Source: Armatimonadota bacterium
Lineage (GTDB): Bacteria > Armatimonadota > UBA5829
Direction of reading: 5' to 3'
Assembly (NCBI GenBank): GCA_023398345.1
Contig: JAEWSK010000005.1
Span: forward strand, 1-5,258
DNA length: 5,258 nt
Part shown: piece by piece, positions 1 to 5,258 of the stretch
Position numbering within the stretch: position 1 is the stretch's first letter
Layout: every line of letters begins with the position of its first letter
Translations under genes and position numbers: made by a program
Notes under the pieces: generated by a model
What the model was told of the DNA's origin: nothing
Seen by the model: the letters and a program-made list of their open reading frames with translations, nothing else
The model's database searches: none

Positions 1-749
1 GTGTAGACGAGTGTGTCTGCATGCGATTTTAATAGCTTGCCGGTGTTCAATGCGAATGTCGAATCGATGGTGAATTGGTTGTATACTGGCGTGCGGTCTT
101 TGCTTTCTTGAGCGTACCATCCCCAAACTTGATGAATCCGTGCAGTTTTGATGCCGCCTTCGTCTTTAATTGAATTGAGCGTTGTGACGACTGCGACCTC
201 GTCTTTTACACCGGGGATTTTAACTTTGCTCGTCCAGCTTTCGCCGACTTTATGCATCTGGCTGCCGTCCGGCACGAAGAAAAGCACGATAAGGTTGCTG
301 TAGTTCAGCCCCAGCATCTGATTGGCCGAATCCGCGTTTGGAATGCCGAATACGTTTGTGATCTTATATGACTTATCAAAAAGAACAGTGATTTTCGGGA
401 AATCCGTGCCTAAAATAGTGAGTTTCTGATCGCCGATTGTCGCTTCGGCTTTTGATGCCGATATTTCCAGCGGAATAGTGCCGTCGGGCTCTCTTTGTCC
501 GTATTGGTGCTGAATTTCCAGCGCATATGTTGCATCTATGTCTATCGGCGGTTCTTTGTCCTCGCCGGGCGCTCGACCGACCATCTTTACCACCACATCA
601 TATGCTCGCAGCTCTTTTGATTCGATTTTGACCGGAATTGATATTGCTTCGACCGCGTCAGCCTTGTTGGCTGCTTCATCAGCCCATGCGAATATGCCCG
701 CTAGCGTGGCAGTATAAATAAACAGAACCGCAATTCCAATCTTGCGCAT
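1..749 (-). CDS. Exported protein of unknown function, N-terminal part (C-terminus beyond the left edge)
   Basis: An open frame without stops runs from ATG at 749 to the window edge (249 codons), so the protein is incomplete. It begins with a typical Sec signal peptide: basic MRK, a hydrophobic core of about 18 residues, and a signal peptidase I site AWA|DE after residue 23. There is no lipobox cysteine, so it is probably secreted, periplasmic or surface-exposed rather than a lipoprotein. The mature part alternates short beta-strand-like stretches with charged and glycine turns (for example VGESWTSKVKIPG near residues 170-182), suggesting a beta-rich extracellular fold. No cysteine or obvious catalytic motif is visible in the mature part. 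GGAGG lies at 759-763, nine bases before the ATG, and a candidate promoter lies upstream. It is transcribed away from the other genes. I do not recognise the family. The reading frame and export signal are strong; function is unknown. Confidence 0.85.
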   Translation of the reverse strand, partial: MRKIGIAVLFIYTATLAGIFAWADEAANKADAVEAISIPVKIESKELRAYDVVVKMVGRAPGEDKEPPIDIDATYALEIQHQYGQREPDGTIPLEISASKAEATIGDQKLTILGTDFPKITVLFDKSYKITNVFGIPNADSANQMLGLNYSNLIVLFFVPDGSQMHKVGESWTSKVKIPGVKDEVAVVTTLNSIKDEGGIKTARIHQVWGWYAQESKDRTPVYNQFTIDSTFALNTGKLLKSHADTLVY

Positions 750-789
750 GACGTTTTTCCTCCGAAGCCGCTGTACGCGGCGTGCCGAC

Positions 790-819
790 ATGATAGTGCC
801 GAAGCCAATCGGCGGTCAA
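790..819 (-). promoter_or_regulatory. Candidate sigma70-type promoter of the exported-protein gene
   Basis: Read on the minus strand, TTGACC (814-819, 5 of 6 to the -35 consensus) is followed after 18 bases by TATCAT (790-795, 5 of 6 to the -10 consensus). This would start transcription near 783 and give a leader of about 34 bases that contains the GGAGG site at 759-763. Position and match are good, but no transcript data support it. Confidence 0.55.
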
Positions 820-902
820 GTGTAAACCATAAGGGTTTTTACCCTCACATTCTAAATATGGAGACGAACGCCATTCTGCGTAATTCAGCTACAGAGTCTC
901 TT

Positions 903-936
903 TTGGCAAAGGCTCAAAAAAGTTTTTTTATATAAT
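903..936 (+). promoter_or_regulatory. Candidate promoter of the radical SAM-pgeF transcript
   Basis: A perfect TATAAT sits at 931-936 within the AT-rich stretch 914-936. The best -35-like hexamer is TTGGCA at 903-908, but the 22-base spacer is longer than the usual 16-18, so either the -35 is poor or an A/T tract substitutes for it. Transcription would start near 943, which makes the most upstream in-frame GTG at 940 unusable and supports a later start codon for the gene. Confidence 0.45.
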
Positions 937-978
937 GTCGTGCTTGCACAATGGAGTTGTGTGCCCTACCATGTCAAT

Positions 979-2673
979 ATGCCTATTGATCTTCACGCAA
1001 AAGCCAGGATGAGAATTGCGCGCGAGCATGGCGGTGTATCTGTTGACAGGGCCGCGCCGGTGAGATTTGCGCTTGCATTTCCAAATGTGTATTCGCTGGG
1101 CATGGCGTCACTGGGCTATCAACTCGTATATGAGATGATAAATGCTCACCCTGACGCGTCCTGTGAGCGGGTGTTCTTGCCTGATCCGGATGATCTCGTC
1201 CAGCATGAGCGCTCACGGACTGAGCTTTTCGCGCTCGAAAGCCTTTCGCCGCTGGCTGAATTTGACGCTGTGGCCTTCTCTGTGAGTTACGAACTGGACT
1301 ATATAAACATCGTCCGCATGCTGCGCCTTGCGAATATTCCTTTGAGGCGGCGCGACAGAGATGAGACGCGCCCGCTAGTGATCGCAGGTGGGCCGTGCGC
1401 GACATTTAACGCCGAGCCGCTGTCCGAGTTTGTGGATGTATTTGCAATCGGTGACGGCGAGGAGCTTATTCCGGCAATAGTGGAGGCTATCAAGTCGAAT
1501 GCAGGCGCTCCGCGTGAGGACACACTGGCTGCGCTTGCGCAGGTGCAGGGCATATACGTCCCCAGTTTTTACACCCCGCAATATAGCCCGTCCGGCACAC
1601 TTGAGAAAGTGGCCAGCACTGCTCCCGCGCCGAAAAAAGTGATGCGTTCGATAACGGCTAACCTAATGTCGTATCCGGCCGGCTCTACAATCCGTACATC
1701 CGAAGGCGAATTTGGTGAGATATTGCTGTTGGAAGTTATGCGAGGGTGTGGGCGGCACTGTCGCTTTTGCGCGGCTGGATACATCACTCGACCACCGTGG
1801 CCGCGCGAGATAGGTCATATTCCTGATCGTGCCAGGCTGGGGTTGGTTGGCGCGTCGGTCTTCGATCACCCCGAAGCCGAGAAGCTCTGTGAGGCTATCG
1901 TCAACGCAGGCACTGAGTTCACCGTGTCTTCATTGCGAATGGAGACGGTGACTCCATCCATTGCCGCGCTGCTGGCGCGAGGTGGCCAGAAGACTCTCAC
2001 AATTGCACCCGAGGCCGGAACCCAGCGGCTGCGAACAGTCATCAACAAGACATGCACCGAAGATGATATTTTATCGGCAATATCCGCTGCAGAGCAGGCT
2101 GGGCTTGGACGGATCAAGCTGTATTTTATGATTGGACTGCCCACTGAGACCGATGAAGATGTTGCTGCGATTGCTGACACTGTTCGCCGTTTTGCAAAGA
2201 GCTTTCCGTCGATTAGTTTTCAAGTGTCGGTGAGTTGCTTTGTGCCCAAACCGTGGACGCCATTTCAGTGGGTTCCAATGGAGCGTGAAAGTGTGCTGCG
2301 GCGCAGGTTCGTTGCGCTAAAAAAGGCGATTTTGTCGATAGGCGGAGTTAAATTTTCAGGCGAAAGCCCTCGACTTGCAATGCTGCAGGGGTATTTGGCT
2401 CGTGGAGATCGGCGAATTGCTGATGTCATCGAAGCCGCGATGGAAAATGGCGGCGATTATCCGGCGGCACTTCGAGCGACAGGCGTGGACGTTGCGAGCT
2501 ACCTTTACCGCGAGCGCGAACGCGACGAAGTTTTGCCATGGGATCATGTTGATGTTCGCGTAAACAAGAGCTATCTTTGGAAAGAATACGAAAAAGCGTT
2601 AAAAGGACTGCCCACGGGGCCGTGCAGGCTAGATGAATGCACTGCCTGCGGGGCATGCACGCCTCTAAAATGA
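979..2673 (+). CDS. TIGR03960-type radical SAM protein, function unknown
   Basis: A 564-residue protein of the uncharacterised radical SAM family whose N-terminal half resembles a B12-binding-like fold. Visible order: conserved RFALAFPNVYSLGM segment near residues 28-41, IAGGPCATFN at 135-144 and GDGEE at 158-162 in the N-terminal domain; the 4Fe-4S/SAM cysteine motif C257-x3-C261-x2-C264; radical SAM barrel segments IAPEAGTQRLR at 342-352 and KLYFMIGLPTE at 380-390; and a C-terminal cysteine cluster C549-x4-C554-x2-C557-x2-C560 that could bind a second iron-sulfur cluster. I see no D-x-H-x-x-G cobalamin motif, so B12 binding is unproven. Expected chemistry is reductive cleavage of SAM to a 5'-deoxyadenosyl radical; the substrate is not known. 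ATG 979 was chosen because the family-like N-terminus follows it; GTG 961, four bases after GGAG (953-956), is a real alternative adding six residues. It overlaps pgeF by four bases. The DUF2344 partner often seen with this family is not adjacent. Confidence 0.88.
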   Translation: MPIDLHAKARMRIAREHGGVSVDRAAPVRFALAFPNVYSLGMASLGYQLVYEMINAHPDASCERVFLPDPDDLVQHERSRTELFALESLSPLAEFDAVAFSVSYELDYINIVRMLRLANIPLRRRDRDETRPLVIAGGPCATFNAEPLSEFVDVFAIGDGEELIPAIVEAIKSNAGAPREDTLAALAQVQGIYVPSFYTPQYSPSGTLEKVASTAPAPKKVMRSITANLMSYPAGSTIRTSEGEFGEILLLEVMRGCGRHCRFCAAGYITRPPWPREIGHIPDRARLGLVGASVFDHPEAEKLCEAIVNAGTEFTVSSLRMETVTPSIAALLARGGQKTLTIAPEAGTQRLRTVINKTCTEDDILSAISAAEQAGLGRIKLYFMIGLPTETDEDVAAIADTVRRFAKSFPSISFQVSVSCFVPKPWTPFQWVPMERESVLRRRFVALKKAILSIGGVKFSGESPRLAMLQGYLARGDRRIADVIEAAMENGGDYPAALRATGVDVASYLYRERERDEVLPWDHVDVRVNKSYLWKEYEKALKGLPTGPCRLDECTACGACTPLK

Positions 2674-3491
2674 GAGTCCCCAATTGGTTTCGTGTCGATG
2701 CTGCTGGACTTCGTTACTATACGGCGTGGAATTTTTTCGCGTCGGGGGTAGTTGATTGCGCCTTTAGCACGCGCATTGGTGGAACATCGCGCTATGGTGG
2801 CCTAAATCTTTCGCTTGCAGTTCATGACGATGCGCAAGACGTTATTGGCAATCGCCGCGCGTTTGCCGATGCTTTGGGCGTTGAGTTTAGCAGGATAGTT
2901 GTCCCCGATCAAGTGCATTCGACTGTAGTTCGGCGTGTGACTGAGTCCGACGCCGGATCTGGATCAACAGATCATTTAACTGCGATTTCCGACACCGATG
3001 CACTTATCACAAACACGCCTGGCCTGCCGCTTGTGCTGCACTTTGCAGATTGCGCATGCATTTTCTTTCTCGACACCCAGAATAGAGCGATAGGCGTTGC
3101 GCATGCTGGATGGAGAGGCACTGTCAATGGTATCGCGCTATTGACAGTCGAGGCGATGAAGCGCGAATTCGGCTCCGATCCATGCAAAATGCTTGCTGCT
3201 ATCGGCCCGTCAATAGGTCGGCATTGCTATGAAGTTGGCGAGGAAGTGGCGCGCGAGTTTAGTGCAGTGTTTTGCAACGATGAACGAGTGATCAGTCAAT
3301 CATCAAAAAACAAGTGGCGGGTTGATCTCAAGACTGCAAATGTAATCATGATTCAACGAGCCGGATTAGATCAAAATAATGTTGCAATCAGCGAAGAATG
3401 CACGAGATGTAACAGAGATGAATTTTTTAGTTATAGGCGCGATGGCGATACCGGCCGCATGAGTGGATGGTTGGCACTGCGCCATGTGTAA
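2670..3491 (+). CDS. pgeF: Peptidoglycan editing factor PgeF (YfiH/YlmD, laccase-domain family)
   Basis: A 273-residue cytoplasmic protein, normal length for the family. The E. coli homologue YfiH removes L-serine wrongly incorporated in place of L-alanine in UDP-MurNAc precursors; family members have also been reported with purine nucleoside or phenol-oxidising activities. The three metal/active-site residues are visible: H83 in QVHST, C128 in HFADC, and H145 in GVAHAGWRGT. The C-terminal signature ECTRCNRDEFFSYRRDGDTGRMSGW is also present as the family expects. One oddity is that ADC is followed by A-C where relatives usually have a hydrophobic residue and proline (as in ADCLP), giving an extra C130 next to the catalytic cysteine. 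Start ATG 2670 overlaps the upstream stop as ATGA and has no good Shine-Dalgarno, which suggests translation coupled to the radical SAM gene. In-frame ATGs at 2637 and 2655 lie inside the upstream gene and are less likely. Confidence 0.93.
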   Translation: MRVPNWFRVDAAGLRYYTAWNFFASGVVDCAFSTRIGGTSRYGGLNLSLAVHDDAQDVIGNRRAFADALGVEFSRIVVPDQVHSTVVRRVTESDAGSGSTDHLTAISDTDALITNTPGLPLVLHFADCACIFFLDTQNRAIGVAHAGWRGTVNGIALLTVEAMKREFGSDPCKMLAAIGPSIGRHCYEVGEEVAREFSAVFCNDERVISQSSKNKWRVDLKTANVIMIQRAGLDQNNVAISEECTRCNRDEFFSYRRDGDTGRMSGWLALRHV

Positions 3492-3525
3492 AAGTACACG
3501 TGCGTAATTTTATGCATGAATACAC

Positions 3526-3554
3526 TTGACAACGAAGGAGATTGGTGTAATACT
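3526..3554 (+). promoter_or_regulatory. Candidate promoter upstream of yggS
   Basis: A perfect -35 hexamer TTGACA (3526-3531) is followed after 17 bases by AATACT (3549-3554, 4 of 6 to TATAAT), preceded by TG at 3546-3547 in the extended -10 position. Transcription would begin near 3561 and give a leader of about 100 bases before yggS. This would make yggS-sepF-proC a transcription unit separable from the radical SAM-pgeF pair, although read-through from pgeF is not excluded because no terminator is seen between them. Confidence 0.55.
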
Positions 3555-3610
3555 TACAAATTAGTAAAGGGTTGGCCGCTAATCATGATGGAAATGGTAT
3601 TACAGTTGTT

Positions 3611-3655
3611 GTGATTACCTGGTGATTACTTTGTGGCGGCGATTCCTTGTGGCGG
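3611..3655 (+). repeat. Two pairs of short direct repeats just before yggS
   Basis: GTGATTAC occurs at 3611-3618 and 3622-3629 (period 11), and TTGTGGCGG at 3631-3639 and 3647-3655 (period 16). The last copy ends three bases before the yggS start codon and supplies the only purine-rich sequence there. The 11-base period is about one DNA helical turn, which would suit a protein-binding site. They may equally be chance or slippage products. Confidence 0.4.
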
Positions 3656-3658
3656 TAA

Positions 3659-4333
3659 ATGTCCAAAATAGCTGAGAACCTGCGGTCGGTTGAGACTCGC
3701 ATCGACAATGCGGCACAAAAGTCGGGTAGGCGGCGCGAAGATATTACGCTGGTTACTGTAACAAAAACCCGAAGCGTCGACGAGATACGCGAGGCAATAG
3801 CCTGTGGAGCAACCGACATCGGCGAGAACTATGTGCAGGAAGCGCAGGACAAGTTTGCCGCAATTGGCGATGCTGTTCGGTGGCATATGATCGGTCACTT
3901 GCAGCGCAATAAAGCTAGGCACGCGGTTGAGTTTTTTTCGCTGATCCACAGTGTGGACAGTGTTGATTTGGCATCGGAGATCGGCCGCAGAGCCGAGGCG
4001 ATTGGTAAGTCAATCGACGTGCTTGTTGAAGTTAAAATATCCGGCGAGGCGACAAAATTTGGGGTTGACCCAGATGCGACGCTGAACCTTGTGGATAAGA
4101 TTGTTCAAGTTTCTGGAGTAAAGTTGTGCGGACTGATGGGGATGGCTCCTTTTGCGGAGAACCCCGAGGACACACGGCCATTCTTTGCTAGCTTGAAGCA
4201 ACTCTGGGATAAGCTGCCGGATGAGCAGCGGCTTTACCTCTCGATGGGGATGACATCGGACTTTGATGTCGCCGTTGAGGAGGGGGCGAATATGGTGAGA
4301 ATCGGCACCGCCATATTTGGGCCACGCGGCTAG
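3659..4333 (+). CDS. yggS: YggS/YlmE/PLPBP family pyridoxal phosphate homeostasis protein
   Basis: A 224-residue cytoplasmic protein with the single-domain alanine-racemase-like TIM barrel of the PLP-binding protein family. It binds pyridoxal 5'-phosphate and helps balance vitamin B6 and amino/keto acid pools; no catalytic activity is established for the family. Lys36 in LVTVTKTRS is the PLP Schiff-base lysine. Other family signatures are GENYVQEAQDK, WHMIGHLQRNK, the HSVDS segment, MGMAPF, and the phosphate-binding region SMGMTSDFDVAVEEGANMVRIGTAIFG starting at residue 195 (the usual form is SMGMS-x-D). The length is normal. ATG 3659 gives the expected N-terminus; the ribosome binding site is weak (GGCGG at 3651-3655, only three bases from the ATG). 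It lies between pgeF and sepF, as ylmE does between ylmD and ylmF in Bacillus. Confidence 0.95.
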   Translation: MSKIAENLRSVETRIDNAAQKSGRRREDITLVTVTKTRSVDEIREAIACGATDIGENYVQEAQDKFAAIGDAVRWHMIGHLQRNKARHAVEFFSLIHSVDSVDLASEIGRRAEAIGKSIDVLVEVKISGEATKFGVDPDATLNLVDKIVQVSGVKLCGLMGMAPFAENPEDTRPFFASLKQLWDKLPDEQRLYLSMGMTSDFDVAVEEGANMVRIGTAIFGPRG

Positions 4334-4395
4334 AGCGCCCGGATACAACTTAATATAGATTGTCCACTTGGCGGGCATAAAGCCTGTTGAATGTT

Positions 4396-4414
4396 CGGAC
4401 ACAGGAAGTGTTCG
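4396..4414 (+). other. Possible stem-loop in the yggS-sepF gap
   Basis: CGGACAC (4396-4402) can pair with GTGTTCG (4408-4414), giving seven pairs including one G-U, around a five-base AGGAA loop. The following bases are TATTTA rather than a run of T, so this is at most a weak terminator. It begins about 62 bases after the yggS stop codon. Confidence 0.3.
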
Positions 4415-4420
4415 TATTTA

Positions 4421-4478
4421 GGTGCGCTTGGTCGCGGATTCGGAGTGGACGCCCAACACCCAACCAATGACTGGCACC
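4421..4478 (+). other. Possible bipartite stem-loop in the sepF leader
   Basis: GGTGC (4421-4425) can pair with GCACC (4474-4478), and inside it TTGGT (4428-4432) can pair with ACCAA (4463-4467), separated by an internal loop of 2 and 6 bases. The structure would end 13 bases before the sepF Shine-Dalgarno site. I recognise no known riboswitch or leader family. Pairings of this size can arise by chance. Confidence 0.25.
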
Positions 4479-4491
4479 ATAACCTGAAATG

Positions 4492-4496
4492 GGAGG
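4492..4496 (+). promoter_or_regulatory. Ribosome binding site of sepF, fixing its GTG start
   Basis: GGAGG lies in GGGAGGG nine bases before GTG 4506. It is the strongest Shine-Dalgarno on the plus strand of this window and decides for a GTG start. No other in-frame start codon exists before Met55, well past the membrane helix, so the acidic N-terminal extension of SepF is probably real. Confidence 0.75.
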
Positions 4497-4505
4497 GTAA
4501 AGAGC

Positions 4506-4952
4506 GTGAAAGCAGCACCACAGGAAGAATATGACGATCAGCCGAGAGGTTTTTGGAATCGGCTAAAGGACAAATTAACTTGGGGAGATTACGAAGACGA
4601 CGAGGAATTTATCGACGATTCGGGGTCTTCCAAGAAGTCGTCGGTGCTACGTGTTCAACAGACGCGAATGCACTATGTATCGGTCTGGCGGACATTGCTG
4701 TCGCTGGACAACGCGCAGCAGGCGGCCGATGGTCTGAAAGAGGGGCATCAGCAGATAGTCAACCTCGAAAAGGCTTCGCCGGAGCTTCGCGATAGAATTA
4801 AAGACTTTCTTAACGGCGTGACCTATGCGCTCGACGGATATGTCGAGCGAGTGGGCGAGAGCGTTTATCTCTATACGCCGAGAAACTACTGCATCGAAGT
4901 TGAAAATGACGAAGGTGGGCGTAAAGTCCACAGTCCATTTAACGGAAATTAG
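4506..4952 (+). CDS. sepF: Cell division protein SepF (YlmF, DUF552)
   Basis: A 148-residue FtsZ-binding division protein. SepF polymerises, binds the FtsZ C-terminal tail and anchors the Z-ring to the membrane through an amphipathic helix. The SepF core spans about residues 58-131 (from VSVWRTLLSLDNAQQAAD to YLYTPRNYCIEV) and includes the conserved IVNLEK strand at 84-89 and FLNGVTYALDG at 101-111. A candidate membrane helix, GFWNRLKDKLTW, is at residues 15-26, with Phe, Trp and Leu spaced along one face and Lys/Arg on the other. It is followed by a very acidic stretch (residues 28-38) and a Ser/Lys linker. Unusually, the helix is preceded by about 13 mostly acidic and polar residues rather than lying at the extreme N-terminus as in Bacillus. 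No FtsA gene is in view. Start GTG 4506 rests on the GGAGG nine bases upstream. Confidence 0.92.
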   Translation: MKAAPQEEYDDQPRGFWNRLKDKLTWGDYEDDEEFIDDSGSSKKSSVLRVQQTRMHYVSVWRTLLSLDNAQQAADGLKEGHQQIVNLEKASPELRDRIKDFLNGVTYALDGYVERVGESVYLYTPRNYCIEVENDEGGRKVHSPFNGN

Positions 4953-4958
4953 CAGTCA

Positions 4959-4988
4959 GCGAAGACCCGGCGCAAGCTGGGTCTTCGC
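4959..4988 (+). other. Strong 13-bp RNA hairpin with GCAA tetraloop between sepF and proC
   Basis: GCGAAGACCC (4959-4968) is exactly complementary to GGGTCTTCGC (4979-4988). Within the apparent ten-base loop, GGC (4969-4971) pairs with GCT (4976-4978, one G-U), leaving GCAA, a GNRA tetraloop. The result is a continuous 13-bp stem starting six bases after the sepF stop codon. No T-run follows, so it is not a textbook intrinsic terminator. It could terminate weakly, stabilise the 3' end of the upstream message, or tune proC expression from the shared transcript. Confidence 0.75.
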
Positions 4989-5025
4989 GCTATGTTCGCA
5001 GCATGTGAAGGATGGTAAGTGTGGC

Positions 5026-5258
5026 ATGGCCGGTCTATGCATAATCGGCGGAGGCGCTATGGGCGCGGCGTTCGCAAAGGGTGTTGTATCATCCGGGGCG
5101 CTAAAACCCAGTGAGGTCAAAGTAGCCGATCTCGACAAAGCACGTTTGGAAAAACTTTCAAGTCAACTCGGTGTCGGTGTGACGTCAGACAGCGTTGCAG
5201 CCGCAAAAGATGCCGACATTATTTTACTTGCGGTAAAGCCGGGAGTGGTGCCTTTAGT
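5026..5258 (+). CDS. proC: Pyrroline-5-carboxylate reductase, N-terminal part (cut by the right edge)
   Basis: The first 77 codons of ProC, which reduces 1-pyrroline-5-carboxylate to L-proline with NAD(P)H, the last step of proline synthesis in the cytoplasm. The Rossmann nucleotide-binding motif GGGAMG is at residues 8-13. It is followed by SSGALKPSEVKVADLDKARLEKL, with Asp35 near the end of the second beta strand, and by the family segment ADIILLAVKP at 63-72. The substrate-binding C-terminal helical domain lies outside the window. ATG 5026 is chosen because it puts the Rossmann strand at the normal distance from the N-terminus. AAGGA at 5008-5012 is 13 bases upstream, rather far, and GTG 5005 is an in-frame alternative with no visible ribosome site. 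The gene follows sepF by 73 bases and occupies the place where ylmG/yggT follows in Bacillus-type clusters. Confidence 0.92.
   Translation, partial: MAGLCIIGGGAMGAAFAKGVVSSGALKPSEVKVADLDKARLEKLSSQLGVGVTSDSVAAAKDADIILLAVKPGVVPL

Noticed and set aside
940..978. GTG 940 as the start of the radical SAM gene
   Set aside because: It lies four bases after a perfect TATAAT and would be at or before the likely transcription start, with no ribosome site.
971..1012. A 13-codon leader ORF overlapping the radical SAM start
   Set aside because: The nearest GGAG is 14 bases upstream of its ATG, and the peptide shows no codon run or other sign of an attenuator.
983..1405. Minus-strand open frame of 140 codons inside the radical SAM gene
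   Set aside because: It is an antisense shadow of a strongly conserved gene; its translation has no domain-like pattern and no ribosome site was evident.
2637..2669. Upstream in-frame ATGs (2637, 2655) for pgeF
   Set aside because: They add residues encoded inside the radical SAM C-terminal cysteine tail and have no well-spaced ribosome site; ATG 2670 gives the normal family N-terminus.
3501..3516. Possible terminator after pgeF (TGCGT...ATGCA)
   Set aside because: The stem is only five pairs with one G-U and no T-run follows.
4330..4521. Minus-strand open frame of 63 codons across the yggS-sepF gap
   Set aside because: It runs into both flanking genes, its product looks random, and nothing supports expression.

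Overview
The window is an ordinary-looking bacterial chromosomal segment of mid-range GC content, with tightly packed genes, Shine-Dalgarno sites and sigma70-like promoters. It carries a SepF gene, which argues against Proteobacteria and for a lineage such as Firmicutes, Actinobacteria, Cyanobacteria, Armatimonadota or a relative. The combination of a TIGR03960-type radical SAM gene with a ylm-like cluster makes me lean, weakly, towards Armatimonadota. This is inference from gene content; no marker gene in the window settles it.

Layout. On the minus strand, from about 749 to the left edge, lies the N-terminal 249 codons of an exported protein of unknown function with a clear signal peptide, its own ribosome binding site and a candidate promoter. 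A divergent intergenic region (750-978) separates it from the plus-strand genes. These are a radical SAM protein of the TIGR03960 type (979-2673), pgeF/ylmD (2670-3491, stop-start overlap ATGA), a 167-base gap with a candidate promoter, yggS/ylmE (3659-4333), a 172-base gap with possible stem-loops, sepF/ylmF (4506-4952), a short gap holding a near-perfect 13-bp hairpin closed by a GCAA tetraloop, and the start of proC (5026 to the right edge).

How the genes fit together. pgeF-yggS-sepF-proC is a version of the ylmD-ylmE-ylmF neighbourhood found next to cell-division genes in many SepF-bearing bacteria. PgeF edits misincorporated residues out of peptidoglycan precursors, SepF tethers FtsZ to the membrane and aligns it, YggS buffers pyridoxal phosphate, and ProC makes proline. 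The radical SAM gene is translationally coupled to pgeF and so probably shares its transcript; its chemistry is unknown. No mobile element, CRISPR array, tRNA or rRNA was seen, and I see no clearly new multi-gene system. The most notable points are the pairing of an uncharacterised radical SAM gene with pgeF, the internally placed membrane helix of SepF, the sepF-proC hairpin and the unidentified exported protein.
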